The notes under the pieces: generated by a model
Database searches by the model: none
Told to the model about the DNA's origin: nothing
What the model saw: the letters and a program-made list of their open reading frames with translations, nothing else
Position numbers and translations under genes: made by a program
Shown here: positions 46,063-58,267 of the stretch, in pieces
Layout: every line of letters starts with the position of its first letter
Position numbering within the stretch: position 1 is the stretch's first letter
Assembly: GCA_001599715.1 (NCBI GenBank)
Contig: BCHU01000003.1
Span: forward strand, 806,001-870,000
DNA from: Phaeotremella fagi
Taxonomy: Eukaryota; Basidiomycota; Tremellomycetes; Tremellales; Phaeotremellaceae
DNA length: 64,000 nt
Reading direction: 5' to 3'

Positions 46063-48515
46063 GTTGTGGAAGCGATGGTCAAGAGCTATATCGAGAACGT
46101 TGTTAAGGCTAATTGAAACAACCAAAGAAGATAGTGGATCTCAAAAGTGTCTTCAGTCGAAAAGCTTCGTGTATGTATAGCGATTCAAATGAAAAGTTGT
46201 TATCACGACCAGAATACAAGTTAGTCAAGATACGATAAGAATTTGAATGTGAACTTGAAAGATGATAAAGGTCCACTTTCTACACCTCAGATTGACTCTT
46301 TATCAGTTCAAGTTTATATTCCAAACGTTGGAGACTAGCCCTCTTTGGCCAAGTGAACGTACGTGCGAAGTCAAAATGAGATTACGTTGATAGGTCCCAG
46401 GGATCAATTTTTTTTTTTCCAAAAGGTAAATAATTTAAATGGCTCCAGAGCTGGTTAGAGTAGTACAACGCACTAACTTGACTACTGGGAAAAGAGTAAG
46501 TAGTCTCGTGTCTACGCTGGCGAATAGAACTGCCAGGATAACCTTAGAGAGACGTTATCTTCAAAGGGTTTGAGACTTTGAAGAGAAAGAAACGAGAGAT
46601 AGAGGCGTTTAAATTGGACCCGTGGCACCGACGCCACCGGCCGTGCGAAGTGGTTATCTCAGTGTTCAGATGATTGAAGGTATGCATCTAGGCAGAGGAA
46701 GATTCAAGTGATTACTATACGATAGGGTTTGATCCACGACGATCTCCATTTACCGGCATCGTATTTACGATAAACATTAGTTTTTGTCGCTTATTAGATC
46801 TCTCGCTGCTTTCCCCCCTGTCACCTTAACTCGGTATTATTATACGACGATCGTCGGCGAAAGTAATACATAATACTCTGGGGTTTGAAGAAAAACCTTG
46901 TCTCTCGAGGATCGAGGGAAATGAAGTAAAAGGAAGATGCATACTTTATGAGACCCAAACAAATCTAGAATCCACCTGGTGCTCTCTTGTAATCGAAGCT
47001 AGCTCACCAGAGGATTGAATTGGGGTAATAACAAATTTCAATAGAAAAGACTTGCGTCATCCCCTAAAGCTTGTTTTTGGGAGCCGAGTTAATTTGTTCA
47101 GTAACTTAGGTAACTTGACTTCATAGAAGCTTAGCTTGACTTATTCGATAATTTGTTCGGATCTTTTACCTGTCGAACCTGTGGCTTTCCTGAGCACGTT
47201 CGAAAGATAAGAAGGTGGATCTCTGTGAAGATGAATTTTGGTCCCATTGTGAAATCATGATTGTTTGCTCAAAACATCAACAAAGACTCAAGATGGTCAT
47301 GGACGATCTCATTCATCGTTAATGATCACCTGGTTTGTTCACACCATTCAGGAACCTTAGGGAATTCATGTTTTCCTAGCGATTTTTTTCTGTTTTCTTA
47401 CTAACTTAAGGACAATTTCGGGGAATTTAAGATTTTGGAAGCGAAGTGCGAAGATGTTCCGAAGTTCACAAGTTAATTCTAATTCAGCCCAAAATGACCA
47501 AACATAATAATCGTTTTATTAATCGCTCGATTAACAATGACAAAATACAGGTAAAACCTTGGTTCTCAAGTTAATTATGAAAACTGTTCTAGATCTCGTG
47601 AACGGTACGAATATTTTAAGTAACTTTAGTGGCGTAAATCCAGCTCGTGACTCACCGTTCCCACACGTGAATATATGAACAAGTACTTAACTTTCTTAGT
47701 ACTAGTTAATTTACACGACGACGTCTATCAAGCACACGGGACTGTACCAAGAACAATGAGTTGTTCGCTGTGTCTCATCGAAGGGTTTCACGCTTCACAG
47801 GCCCTCCACTGCCCACAGTCGTACATCCTTTCATGGGAATGAAATGTTAAAGTCATTATTCGTTCCAATGGCGTCAGGTTCAGTCACCAGTAACAGTCAC
47901 AATAATGGTCGTTACGTGGAGTTGACGCAGTAGAGAAAAACAAGGTTATCCCAATGGACGACGATCTTAGTTTTCGATAACTTACCGTTATTCTGAGAAT
48001 CGAATGTTTAGTTCCTAGAAGCCTTGTGATTTCTCACAGAACATTAACTTACTCTGCTGTAACTGAGGTTGATTCTCACACTTCTGATCTAGTTACAGTT
48101 AGCACTGCTTCTACTTCACATGCTTCTACTTCACATTGCGACTGCCAAGCCTTCGCTTGTAACCACGCGGAGCAGACAAAGCATCCGATGGCAATTGGTA
48201 GGCGCAACTGCGACGACGCTGAGGATTGAAATATTACTTATTCTGCATCCAGATTCCTTTGTCCTTCTTTCGTAACAAGGTTAAATGCTTCCAGTCAGTT
48301 TAGCTTGCTTTAATTACTTCATGTTTGACTCCAGAGATAAGGCAGGATGCAAACGGTTTCCCAAGTCCGAAAAAACTTTGTTGCGGAGGAGGCCGATATG
48401 GCGATAAGCGTCGCCTCATTGACTCGAACAAATCAGATAACACACTCAAAATTATCATACACCCATACATTCATCTTTCTTAACATCCATCCATTCAACA
48501 ACTATCTGACTCAAA
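46063..48515. promoter_or_regulatory. Large gene-free divergent region upstream of the zinc-cluster factor and the aminotransferase
   Basis: About 2.45 kb have no supported coding exon on either strand. It separates the minus-strand transcription factor and the plus-strand aminotransferase, so both promoters lie here. It is the longest empty stretch in the window. A short plus-strand frame at 48026-48229 has a duplicated CTTCTACTTCACAT unit near 48110-48135 but no coding support. There is a T run at 46409-46419. I looked for tRNA boxes and terminal repeats and found none that convince. Confidence 0.5.
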
Positions 48516-50333
48516 ATGCCTTCAGTAGATTCAGCTCCTGTCAAAATCGATTATTCTGCTTTCTTGAGTTATGAATCAACGCATAGAGCCAGATCTCAAC
48601 TTAAACAGTTGAGACCATATTTCGATATGCCGGGTATGCTCAGTGTAAGTCTGTCCTTTATCAAAGAATGAAATTATCTAACGATTACCGTGTTCTTGTA
48701 GTTGGGCGGTGGTTATCCTCATCCATCCACCTGGCCAGTCAACGGAATGACAGTTTCTGTACCATTCGCCAAGAAATCAGTTTTCATTCCAGGATACGAT
48801 AGTGAGTAAAACCATGATGTACTAGCAAACGTTCATTGACTGTAAATTTTGAAAACAATTAGCTCCAAGTCCTGATGCACTACTTCCTCTCGCTCCTTAT
48901 ACTGCACCATTGAAAGGTCAACCTTTAAACCCAAATCTCACGAACGAGCTTCAATACGGTGCTACATTCGGTGCACCTCATTTCGTAGCCTGGCTCAAGG
49001 AACACGTTTCTAGAATCCACAACCCACCATATCCAGATTGGGAAGTTCTCAACACTGCCGGTAACACTGATGGTGTTGATGGTGTATTAAGAACCATTTT
49101 CAACAGAGGGGATTACTGTTTGGTTGAAGAATTCGGTAAATGAAATTCATACTGTCTGGAAAACAAAACTGATGAAAAATTTTCAGCTTATCCTGGGTTC
49201 TTGACTGGTGCTGAATCTCAAGGTATCAAATGTGTCGGTGTTCCAATGGACGGTGATGGTGTTGTAGCTACCGATCTCGACGAGATTTTGGGTTCATGGG
49301 ATGAAGAAGCTAGAGGCGCACCCAGACCTAAAATGATCTGTTTAGTCCCGTAAGTATTTCCTTTGATTGTCGATCTGTTATTGATATCTCTCAGAACTTG
49401 CTCCAACCCAACTGGATCCACTATCCCAGAGTACAGAAAACGAGAGATCTATGCAGTCTGCAGAAAATGGGGAGTTTTGATTTTGGAAGATGACCCATGT
49501 ATGTCATCTGTCACCTTCACGTTTCGTGGTATTGACTGCTATACAGACTGTTTCCTACAAATCAGACCAAAAGGTGCTGATGCTCCTATCGTCCCAACCT
49601 TCTTGTCCATGGATGTTGACGGACGAGTTGTTCGAGTCGATTCTTTCTCCAAAATCGTCGCACCTGGTTCTCGATGTGGATGGATCACTGGACCCAAGGA
49701 GATTGTAACTAGAATCATGAACAGATCTGAGGCTTCCACCGTGGGTTTCTTTTCTTTGACGTCTTGAGTTCCCGACTAAACGTAGACGACCTCAGCAATG
49801 TCCTTCTGGATTTGCCATCGCTGGTATTTCCGGTGTTCTCCAAGCCTGGGGTGGACACGAAGGTTTCGAGAAGAACTATCTCCCTCATATTTCCAGTGAG
49901 TAACATCCTACCCGTAACCCTGTACCTAGATTGTTAACCATGTACAGGTATCTACGAGAAACGATGTCTATCAATGATCGCTTTATGTGAAAAATACCTT
50001 CCTAAAGAGGTAGCCGAATGGCCACAAGGATCAGGAGGAATGTTCCTCTGGGTTAGAATCAAGGTAGACACCCATCCACAATACGCGTCACTCTCACCCG
50101 AAGAGATCTCCGCAAAATCATTCCTCTCCTTCATAGATGAGAAAGTTATCGTTGCCCCTTCATCCTACTTCAAAGCACCAGGTGGAAAGGAATGGTCAAA
50201 AGATGAAGAGGCTCAACGAATTTTCGCTAGATTGAGTTTCAGTTTACCTGGACCTGAGGAAATGGAGGAAGCTATCAAGAGATTGGGTAGGGGTATGAGA
50301 AAGGAATGGGGTTTGGCTCCTCTTTCTGAATAG
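48516..50333 (+). CDS. Aro8-like PLP aminotransferase (aromatic / 2-aminoadipate)
   Basis: Eight exons (48516..48644, 48702..48801, 48863..49135, 49187..49349, 49395..49498, 49547..49740, 49796..49895, 49948..50333) give 482 aa. It is a fold-type I aminotransferase of the class I/II group that includes yeast Aro8 and human kynurenine/2-aminoadipate aminotransferase. Signatures: LGGGYPHPSTWP, TAGNTDGVDGVLR, TCSNPTGSTIP, LILEDDPY, and the Schiff-base lysine K292 in SFSKIVAPGSRCGW. STQCPSGFAIAG follows. No mitochondrial presequence is clear. The next gene, 207 bp downstream on the same strand, is a CoA-transferase of the glutarate type, which hints at 2-aminoadipate (lysine) breakdown as one role. 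Confidence 0.93.
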
Positions 50334-50539
50334 TTGGGTTTCGGAGGTGTAGATGGTAAATTGTAGATATTTAGATCTAGAACACATATATCGGTGAATA
50401 GTGCTTATAGGGGTTTATTGGTGTTCATGCATTTGTCGTGGTCAATCCAATTTCGGATTCAGCAATCCGGTCTACAATCGCTTACGGAAATTACCGGTTC
50501 ATAAAGTCTTCGAAGATATTGCATTTCGTATCATCGACA

Positions 50540-52505
50540 ATGACTTTTCAGATAGCTCTAAGGAGCTGTAGGAGATCATGTACGAACAATTTAGTACTAC
50601 GGTCGCCCCGTCGGTTCTTCTCGATACCAGCTGATGATCGTCCTCTCGCTGGAATCAAGGTTGTAGATCTGACTAGGGTTTTAGCAGGACCATTAGCGAC
50701 AATGATGTTGGTGCGTATATCAATTACTTCAATCAAGATAAACGATTTCACTGACGACTAGTCTAAAGTCAGATTTAGGAGGTAAGTTGTTCAATTTAAC
50801 AACACAATGGATGCAATTAACAAGAGTCACCAGCTGATGTGATTAAAGTAAGTCCGGCTTCCAATTTCAGAGTTGAACAGTTCTTCCTTTAGATTGAATC
50901 TCCGAAATACGGAGACGATACTAGATCTTGGTTACCACCTTCAGCACCTTTCCCTCAAGATCTAAATGGAAATTATCCTAGACCGGATATACCACCTGAA
51001 TCTGCCTATTTCTTGCAGGCAAATAGGAACAAGCGATCGTCAGTGATCAAACATATGATCTTTTTCACATCACTGATGGAGGTTTAGTTTGACGTTAAAT
51101 TTGAAAAGTAAAGAGGGTCAGAGGATCGCTAGGAAATTGGTTGAAGATGCTGATGTTCTAGTTGAGAATTAGTAGGTTTTGACTTTAGAGCAGATCTTCG
51201 ATTCAGTTATGCTAATCATCTGTTTCTTAGTGTTCCTGGTAAACTAGATAAATTCGGATTAGGTTATGAAGAATTAAAACTTATAAATCCTGGATTAATA
51301 TATTGTTCAGTTACAGGTAAACCTTCTTGACTCCCTGCCTAACACTTGACAATTGACCCGTTTTGATTTAGGATACGGTTCGACGGGTCCATACGCTAAA
51401 TCTCCAGGATATGATGTGGTGATCGAAGCTGAAGCTGGACTTATGCATATCACCGGTGAAAAAGGTGGGACACCTGTTAAAGTATGTTTTGGATGTGAAT
51501 TTCTCATAAAGAGGTGTGTTTGACTTTTCTGTTTCTTAGGTTGGAGTAGCTGTTACGGATATTTTGACGGGCCATTATGCCCATTCAGCGATTTTGGCTG
51601 CACTTCTGAAAAGAGTGAAAACGGGTAAAGGAACTAAAGTTGAATGCAGTCTATTCGAGAGTCAGGTTGGTCATTCCAGACATCTCTTCGGGGTATTATT
51701 GACATTACACAGATCGCATCTTTAGTCAATATCGGGGCAAATTACTTGATAGGAGGTAAAGAAGCTACGAGATGGGGGACCTCCCATCCCTCAATAGTCC
51801 CTTATCAAGTTTTCCCAACCAAAGATTCCTTCATTATGCTTTCGGCAGGTAACGATACCCAATTCGCGATACTTTGTTCACCGGCCGTGTTGGATCGTAT
51901 GGATTGGATCAACGATTCTAGGTTTAGTAGGAACGAGGGAAGAGTTGAACATCGGGATGAAATGGTTAGATTGATTGAGGGGGTTTTGGCTCGGCGGACT
52001 ACGGAGGAATGGTGTGAGAGATTGATGGGGAAGGGGTGAGTTCCGCTTTTGTTTTCTTTGGGATTTCGAATAAAGTTGCTGATTGGTTTTTTTGTAGATT
52101 ACCTTTTGCGTGAGTTTTGGATGTTCTAATGGAAATTTAACATCACTTTAGACCGATTAACAATATCGCCCAAACTTTCGCTCATCCTCAGGCAATAGCT
52201 CGGGAGGTAGTTGAAGAGGTTCATGTAAGTCAATTTGAATTTTCTCACTTCGAATCAGACCTAATGTACGGACTCAGCATCCACGAGCTGGTGTAATCAA
52301 ACTTGCATCCGCACCAGTATCGTATGACGGTGTAAAACCAAAAGTAAGTCTATCAGCTCAGGCAACAATCAACACCAATGATTAACTCCTTTCTCAGTTG
52401 TATCGTCCACCACCTTTCTTGGGACAACATAACCAGGAGATACTGGATGAACTTGGATTCAGCCGCAAGGAACAGGACAAGTTGAAGAGTGATGGAATCG
52501 TGTAA
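50540..52505 (+). CDS. Family III CoA-transferase, SUGCT-like (succinyl-CoA:glutarate CoA-transferase)
   Basis: Thirteen exons give 443 aa: 50540..50710, 50769..50781, 50834..50847, 50893..51038, 51088..51171, 51231..51316, 51372..51481, 51540..51665, 51713..52035, 52098..52109, 52152..52224, 52278..52343, 52398..52505. The N-terminus (RSCRRSCTNNLVLRSPRRFF) looks like a mitochondrial presequence. CaiB/BaiF family blocks: IKVVDLTRVLAGPLATMML, SDLGADVIKIESP, ANRNKRSLTLNLKS, YGSTGPYAKSPGYDVV (its Asp is the expected catalytic residue), VGVAVTDILTG and GLPFAPINNI. Three exons of 12-14 nt are each required for a family motif. The overall match is best to the SUGCT branch. The reaction would move CoA from succinyl-CoA to a dicarboxylate. 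Confidence 0.9.
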
Positions 52506-52732
52506 ATACTGTTGTACGGTGTTAGATGCACGCGATTGATTTTACGTTGCAGCAATTTTGCCACTCAATCGTTTGTGGAGGTGGTCCACACTTTAAGTTC
52601 AAGTTGACTCAACTACCTATCTTATCACTTCTGTTCTATTCCTCACCTGTACATAATCGAAGGATCAATAACATAGTCCCTCTCTAAAGAAATACTCCAC
52701 CAGGTAATTTACATTTCCTACATTATCTGAAA

Positions 52733-54030
52733 ATGACCGTAAGCCTAATTTACAATCAACGTTGAATGATCGCTAAAAAGGTTACAGGAGGTTCAATCAA
52801 CTTCGATCCCTTTCCCTATCTATCATGTACGTCCATTAATAATTAGATGTTCTCTCTAAAATCACTCAACCCAAATAGAAAGATGAAAGTCATCTCTTCC
52901 AATATCATACCCATTCTCGGGGAAGTAGTATTTCCAACATGGATTTAGAGAGAGAACCAGTAAGTCGACATACACATGAGGACTTCTAACACAACTTATT
53001 TAATCAGTTGAAACAATCTTTTCAGACTGTCAACACCCCACAACCGTTCATGTACGACGCATTGGTCGTCACCGATTTGAACTGGGTAAGCTGCGAGTCA
53101 AGAATACAACAGCTGACATCAATCTACTAAAGTTCACTACCGATGAAGATCTCATTGCAGCAGCTTTAAAAGCCGGTCTCCATCTCCACGAAAGTGATAT
53201 CACTTTCGGTGAACACAAGGTCAACGGACGAACTAAGGGGTAAGTGATTGACATTGATACACGCTGAAATTTACAGTACAGCTGCTATTCGTTGTTACTG
53301 TCCTGAAAACTCTGCTCTGCTTAAGAGTTGGTTTGATCAAAAGTAGGTTTTAGTCTGGGATAACATGTATAGCTTCTGACCTTAACTTTGGTAGCGAGTT
53401 CCAAGGGAAGATGATTGGATCATCAATCATTTCTACTGAAGTCGTCAATCAACCCCGTGAGGGATTTAATTGTAAGTATCTCTCTCCCTCTCTATGAAAC
53501 TGCTTAAAACTTGTGATTGGTGATTGAATTCTCACTGACAAAATCATAGTCTTCAATTACCACGAAACTGGTAAACCACATTTCCCAACTTCCACCACTC
53601 AAAATCCACGAGTCACTCGTGGAGGTCTCAACTTCAACAGACTTCGTCCACCACCCCGTCAAGCTGGTCAAGTTGGAACACCAATCTTCAGCGCTCGACA
53701 AGCTCACGCTGCGATTCGTGGTCAAGCTTATCCTGGTGGTTCAATCACTCAAACAGGTGAGCTAAGGGGTTTCTTTGTAGCAACACTATGGTCAAAGCTC
53801 ATTTCTTACAGGTCTTAAACTTGCACCCCCGGCTTCTGTTCTTAATCGTATGTAAAAAGCGGAATGACGACTGAAATCGACGTTCAGCTCATGCCCCGAT
53901 TTACAACAATTCCGTCAACGGTCAATACGTTCCTCGTAGTTTCCAAATGAATCGTCATGTTCAAGGTGGGTTTCTGTGTCCTATTTGGTGTGTGTAAACA
54001 CTGACGAAAATCATCAAAGGTCATGCTTAA
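52733..54030 (+). CDS. RRM protein similar to CPSF6/CFIm68
   Basis: Eleven exons give 261 aa: 52733..52738, 52788..52826, 52879..52959, 53008..53085, 53133..53239, 53277..53342, 53395..53471, 53550..53756, 53812..53847, 53888..53965, 54020..54030. Residues about 55-150 are an RNA-recognition motif: ALVVTDLNWFTTDEDLIAAA, then FGEHKVNGRTKGTAAIRCY in the RNP1 position. The Trp plus T-T-D-E-D start resembles the CPSF6/CPSF7 RRM of mRNA 3'-end cleavage factor I. The remainder is Pro/Gln/Arg/Gly-rich (RLRPPPRQAGQVG), as in those proteins. The first coding exon is ATGACC. The exon-4 acceptor could instead be 18 nt downstream, without changing frame. Confidence 0.8.
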
Positions 54031-54492
54031 GTCACTATCGAGTTGAAATTAACCCGATTCCGTTGAAACCTGTATATATAGTCTCAGAACAGAGTAACGC
54101 ATTGAATAAAAATGTAGAAAAATGGTTATCAAAATGGAACTCGTATTAGCAAGTATGTAGCAACGTAATAACCAAACCAAAAAAAAAACAATTGTATTGA
54201 ATTCATGTATACACCATAAATATTGTACTCGTGACGTGACTCGGTTGCCCATAAAGATCGAAAATAGGAATGCATGATTTGCGCTATTTTTACAAAATTG
54301 AAGTTTTCCAAGTGCTTAGAAAAAACGAAGGGAGGGGTATCAAAGAAGTTGAATTTGTAAGTAGGATGTATTTTTTTGGGGGTTATTTAGATCGTTTATT
54401 CAATGTGGTAATCCAAAAAAAGAGAATGTAGGGGAAGAAGGGATTTCTGGTGGTTTTTGAGGGTTTTTGAACTGTTTTATCCTCGGGACAGA
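54031..54492. other. Convergent 3' intergenic region
   Basis: About 460 bp lie between the ends of two convergent genes. It is AT-rich, with an A run at 54178-54189 and GT-rich blocks near 54440-54470. No gene is supported. Confidence 0.4.
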
Positions 54493-56378
54493 TTAGAACA
54501 TGTCGGTATATCTCTTCGTGCATGAATACCTATGATTAAACGTTTCAATAATCAACCAACATGGAAAGTAAAAAAAAGGTTTTTGCGGACATACCATTCC
54601 CAATCGAAATTGTTATTGATATCACACCAACATTTGTTTCTGATATGGGCATCACCTTGTGGACAATGCTACCAAAGAAAAAAACAATCATCAATTCCAA
54701 AACTTTTAATTGATGTATAAGAGTAATACCCACCTGGAAAGGTTCATGTCTGTATCCAATATCGTCGAAGAAATGGATTTGATCTTTGTTAGCGAACAAG
54801 GCGGCTCCGATTGAATGGACGGGAGCGTCTCCCCATCGTTCGTAGTAGAATCCACCCTCTTTGTCTAGATGATCAAAGAATTCCATGTAGGGTTTTGATC
54901 TCCAGAAGTTTAGATCACCTGTATGGAGGTTAGCCGAGTTGGGCGAGCATTAGCTTCAGACTTACCGATTTCAAAGTTTGACCAGACTTGGGATGGAGGT
55001 TAGTGTTGTAATTCTGGGGATATCCAGTTCACTTACAATGACATTTGTTGTACGTCTCACCACCGTCGTCACTGAGGAATGCCATGGCGTTATCTTTAGC
55101 GAGATATTCTGGGTGTTTTTTGGTGAAGGCTGTCGACCGGTAAGTTTGATCTAATATGAATGATGTTTGACTCACACTTTACAGCATCCCAGAGCGTAGG
55201 GATGGTTTCGATATATTCATACAATGAAAGAGTGAAACCGTAAACCTTCTTTTCGTCTTGCATAACGAGGAAAGGATCGTAAGCTGAGTTTGGGATTAGC
55301 ACATAAAGCGGTCCCATAATAGTTGATACTTACTGACATCACAGAAGAATTTGACAGATGGCCTGAGGTTTGTATCAGTATTTCCATGGGTATATGATAT
55401 CACAATACCTACTCCACTCTCCAGTAGTAATCATAGCTGGCTAGAAGGGGATGTTGGAAGAAGAACTATTCACGTAGTGTCAGCATCGAATAAGAGAGAA
55501 ATAATAAATTACTCACTCCAGAGTTGAATCGACACATGTTTCTGTAAGGTACTGAATGACCGTAGATGACTTGCTTCTGAATCATAGCTTCTCTCGATTT
55601 AGTCGCTCTGTCCTCGTCGATCCTAGGATCGATAAGCTTGATAGACCAACTCGTGAAGAGGGAAAACCTACCAGTCGGGTTGGTACCAATGATCATGCTC
55701 GATCTTTCCATAGTGACACTTAGCTGATGTCAATGATTGCGTGTATCTTATCGAGGTGTTAGTTTGGAGTTCTACATCGGTATTGACAAGGAAACTAACC
55801 GCTTAAATTCGTCTGAGAAATCCTGCATGATGCGATGAGCTGTGATCCCCAGAACCATACTTCGAACCTACCTCTTCGTTCAAGAAAACATAATCGTATT
55901 GTGCCCAATGGTTGAAACGGTCTTCCATCTGTTTCATAGAATCAAGGAAGGACCACAGATCCGAATTCCTCGCTATAACAGGTTAGCACATATACGACCA
56001 AGGTTCTAGTGGACTGTACAAGGACAAAAACAGCTCCTCATCCATCCAAAACTCACCTAAAACCACAAAGACAGCATTGGCCTTTCGTCGATTGTTCAAA
56101 TGTGCGTTACCTCTCAAATCGTCGTTGGTTGGTAATCTAGAACCATCTCCATACGGCACCGCTGAATTAGGTGGTAAAGATCCTTCAGACCATTTTTGTG
56201 ATGATGGAAAAATACCGAATGAAGTGGTTTCTCTGTAAGTTGGGTGGAAAGATAAGAGGAGATGCATTGCAAACTGTTATTCGTGAGTTATTACTGGTTT
56301 CTTCGAGCGGTACAGCTGATTTGAACTAACGAGGAATCCTCCTGCTGCCCCTAAATACTTCCATCGTGGAATCAGCAT
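54493..56378 (-). CDS. Alpha-1,2-mannosyltransferase, GT15 (KRE2/MNT1/KTR family)
   Basis: Fourteen exons give 389 aa: 56331..56378, 56057..56273, 55872..55972, 55800..55822, 55672..55746, 55517..55622, 55413..55465, 55334..55362, 55176..55283, 55037..55129, 54966..54986, 54734..54918, 54595..54668, 54493..54529. It is a type II Golgi enzyme that adds mannose from GDP-mannose to glycoproteins. The signal anchor [20 protein letters not shown] spans exons 1-2, which is why I start at 56378. Family blocks in order: [93 protein letters not shown] (holding the conserved Glu), [15 protein letters not shown], and the end [12 protein letters not shown]. All 13 introns have usable signals. Confidence 0.94.
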
Positions 56379-58267
56379 TATTTTGGTTGAGCTGATAGCC
56401 TTCTTTAAACGTTCAAGACGTGCAAGGTGAAATTCCTAATTAAAGTTTATAACTGAAACTAGAGGCGAACGATTTGTTTAGTTAAAGGGAGGTTGAATTT
56501 CAGTAAAGTTGATACTTACCCGGATGCAAACAGACAGTAGCGACTTTGAAGAGGGTAAATTACTCCTAGTTATCCAAGAGAGCGAAATGTGTTTTACAGA
56601 AAGGAAGAGTTTGGAAGATAGCGGTGAGAATGGAACTTGCGGTTATTGAATTAATTATGGTTTACTGCGGACAGTGATCAAACTGCGTGATTTGCGATCA
56701 GAAGATCTTGGTACAGCTTGAGACGGAAGCTGAGGTCGAGGTTGAGGTCGTCGATGGTTGACAATATACAGAGTGCAGTGACTGTTTATATGATGATCAG
56801 CAGAAGAAGTTCTTGTCAATGTTATTGCTAAATTGACTGAATGACTGAATTCTGGACATTCAAATCATTCCAACATTTGAGTGGCTGGCGTTGATAGCTG
56901 GTAGATAACAGGAGATGACGTGTAGTAATGATTAACCAAAGAAGAGAACAGACGGGAGTATCCTTATCAACTTTGCAAATATATTTTACGTAATCTATTG
57001 TATATTAAATGTGATTGCGAAGCTAAGCTAAGCTACAAGGAAATCACTTTATTAGTAATTTCAGCTTAGGCATCAGTCATTATAATTCAGTAAATAAGGT
57101 AAGTAAGTTAGTAGGTAGTTAGGCGCCAGCTCTAGAGAAGTAGGGGTTCTATTGTACAAGTACAAGTATTATTGACGACGGAAGTGCCAACTCTAAATGT
57201 CCTTAGAAAGCGCGTTCAGCTCTTCCTAGTATTCCGACGGCTTGGAGTTTTGGCTTTTGGCTTGCAACCAAGGCGTTCAATTCACCCGAAATTCCCTAAA
57301 GGTTTATTCGATCTCCTTAACTAATCCTACTCAATTTACTTAGCTTCTCTGCACACCTCTTAACGCTACACTGTTCTCGCCCCAACGCCTTCTCCGCCGT
57401 GGAAAACGTTATAAACCTGGGAACCTATTGATTTTACGTCACGCACACTAAACTTCCTTAGTCGCGACTTTAGGCGACTGATTTTACCTTTATTTGTTTT
57501 TCACCTGTCTTACCTTGTCACCTTTATCAGGTTCAATCGAATTCCATTGAATGCGACACGTCGTCTTCGCTTCAAATCAAGGTATCACAAAGGGTTAGAG
57601 GTGACCTTCGGCCAAACCGCTCTTGACGGGGCGTGATCCGATAAAAGAAATCAAAGTCAAAGTCAAAAGTAAACCAAAGAAAGTCAGTCGCCTAAACAAA
57701 CCATTCAGGTCCCCCACTCACCTTAGTACTGGTTCCAAAAGAAAATAAAAGGAAAGAAAAGAAATCAACAACGCCTACGTGCCAGGGCCTAAATACTCAT
57801 ATGGGTATCTCAAGTGTTTACATCGAAGCGTGTATGTTATCCTGTGAGTTGATACAAGACGTGTCCAACCGATAAACACTTATTAATCTCTTTCCTTCTT
57901 ATTTCGTTCTTTTTCTTTCCAACAGTTCTATTTTGATAACTTTGATCTTATCAGTCGAAACGTATTACACTCTAAGTGATATAACAATCGATCAGTGGTT
58001 CATCGACAGTGACAACGATAAGATATCAGATACAACTTCACTTACACACTCATCATCTACCAACAGGGATTATCCAGGTCGATCCTCCCTCTCACAGTCA
58101 TTCGACAACTCACGTCCACCAGACAACACAACAACATCGCTTGATATAGCTTTACTACACAAATTTCAAAACCAACCGACATAATCCAAAACAGTTCAAT
58201 CGTAAGTCTCTTCGATCATCACTGCCACTCGGTTTCAGCTATAGCTCACGCTATATATAGACAGATC
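56379..58267. promoter_or_regulatory. Long divergent upstream region, with a probable 5'-UTR intron before the YDR124W-like gene
   Basis: About 1.9 kb without coding exons lie between divergent genes. Close to the plus-strand ATG (58268) the sequence has a GTAAGT donor at 58202 and a TATATATAG acceptor ending at 58260, only 7 nt before the ATG. This fits a 59-nt intron in the 5' leader, so transcription probably starts well upstream. Pyrimidine-rich sequence at about 57880-57925 could be near the start. The rest carries scattered TTAGTAG and AAGTCAAAGTC repeats (near 57650-57690) but no gene that I can support. Confidence 0.45.

Noticed and set aside
46440..46520. Segment starting GGCTCCAGAGCTGGTTAGAG that recalls a tRNA 5' half
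   Set aside because: The anticodon and T arms cannot be paired and no GGTTCRA box follows.
48026..48229. Short Ser/Thr/His-rich frame upstream of the aminotransferase
   Set aside because: No conserved motif and no splice signals; it lies in a probable promoter region.
57525..57560. GGTTCAATCGAATTCC, similar to a tRNA B box
   Set aside because: No matching A box or cloverleaf at the right distance, and the B box is not a full match.
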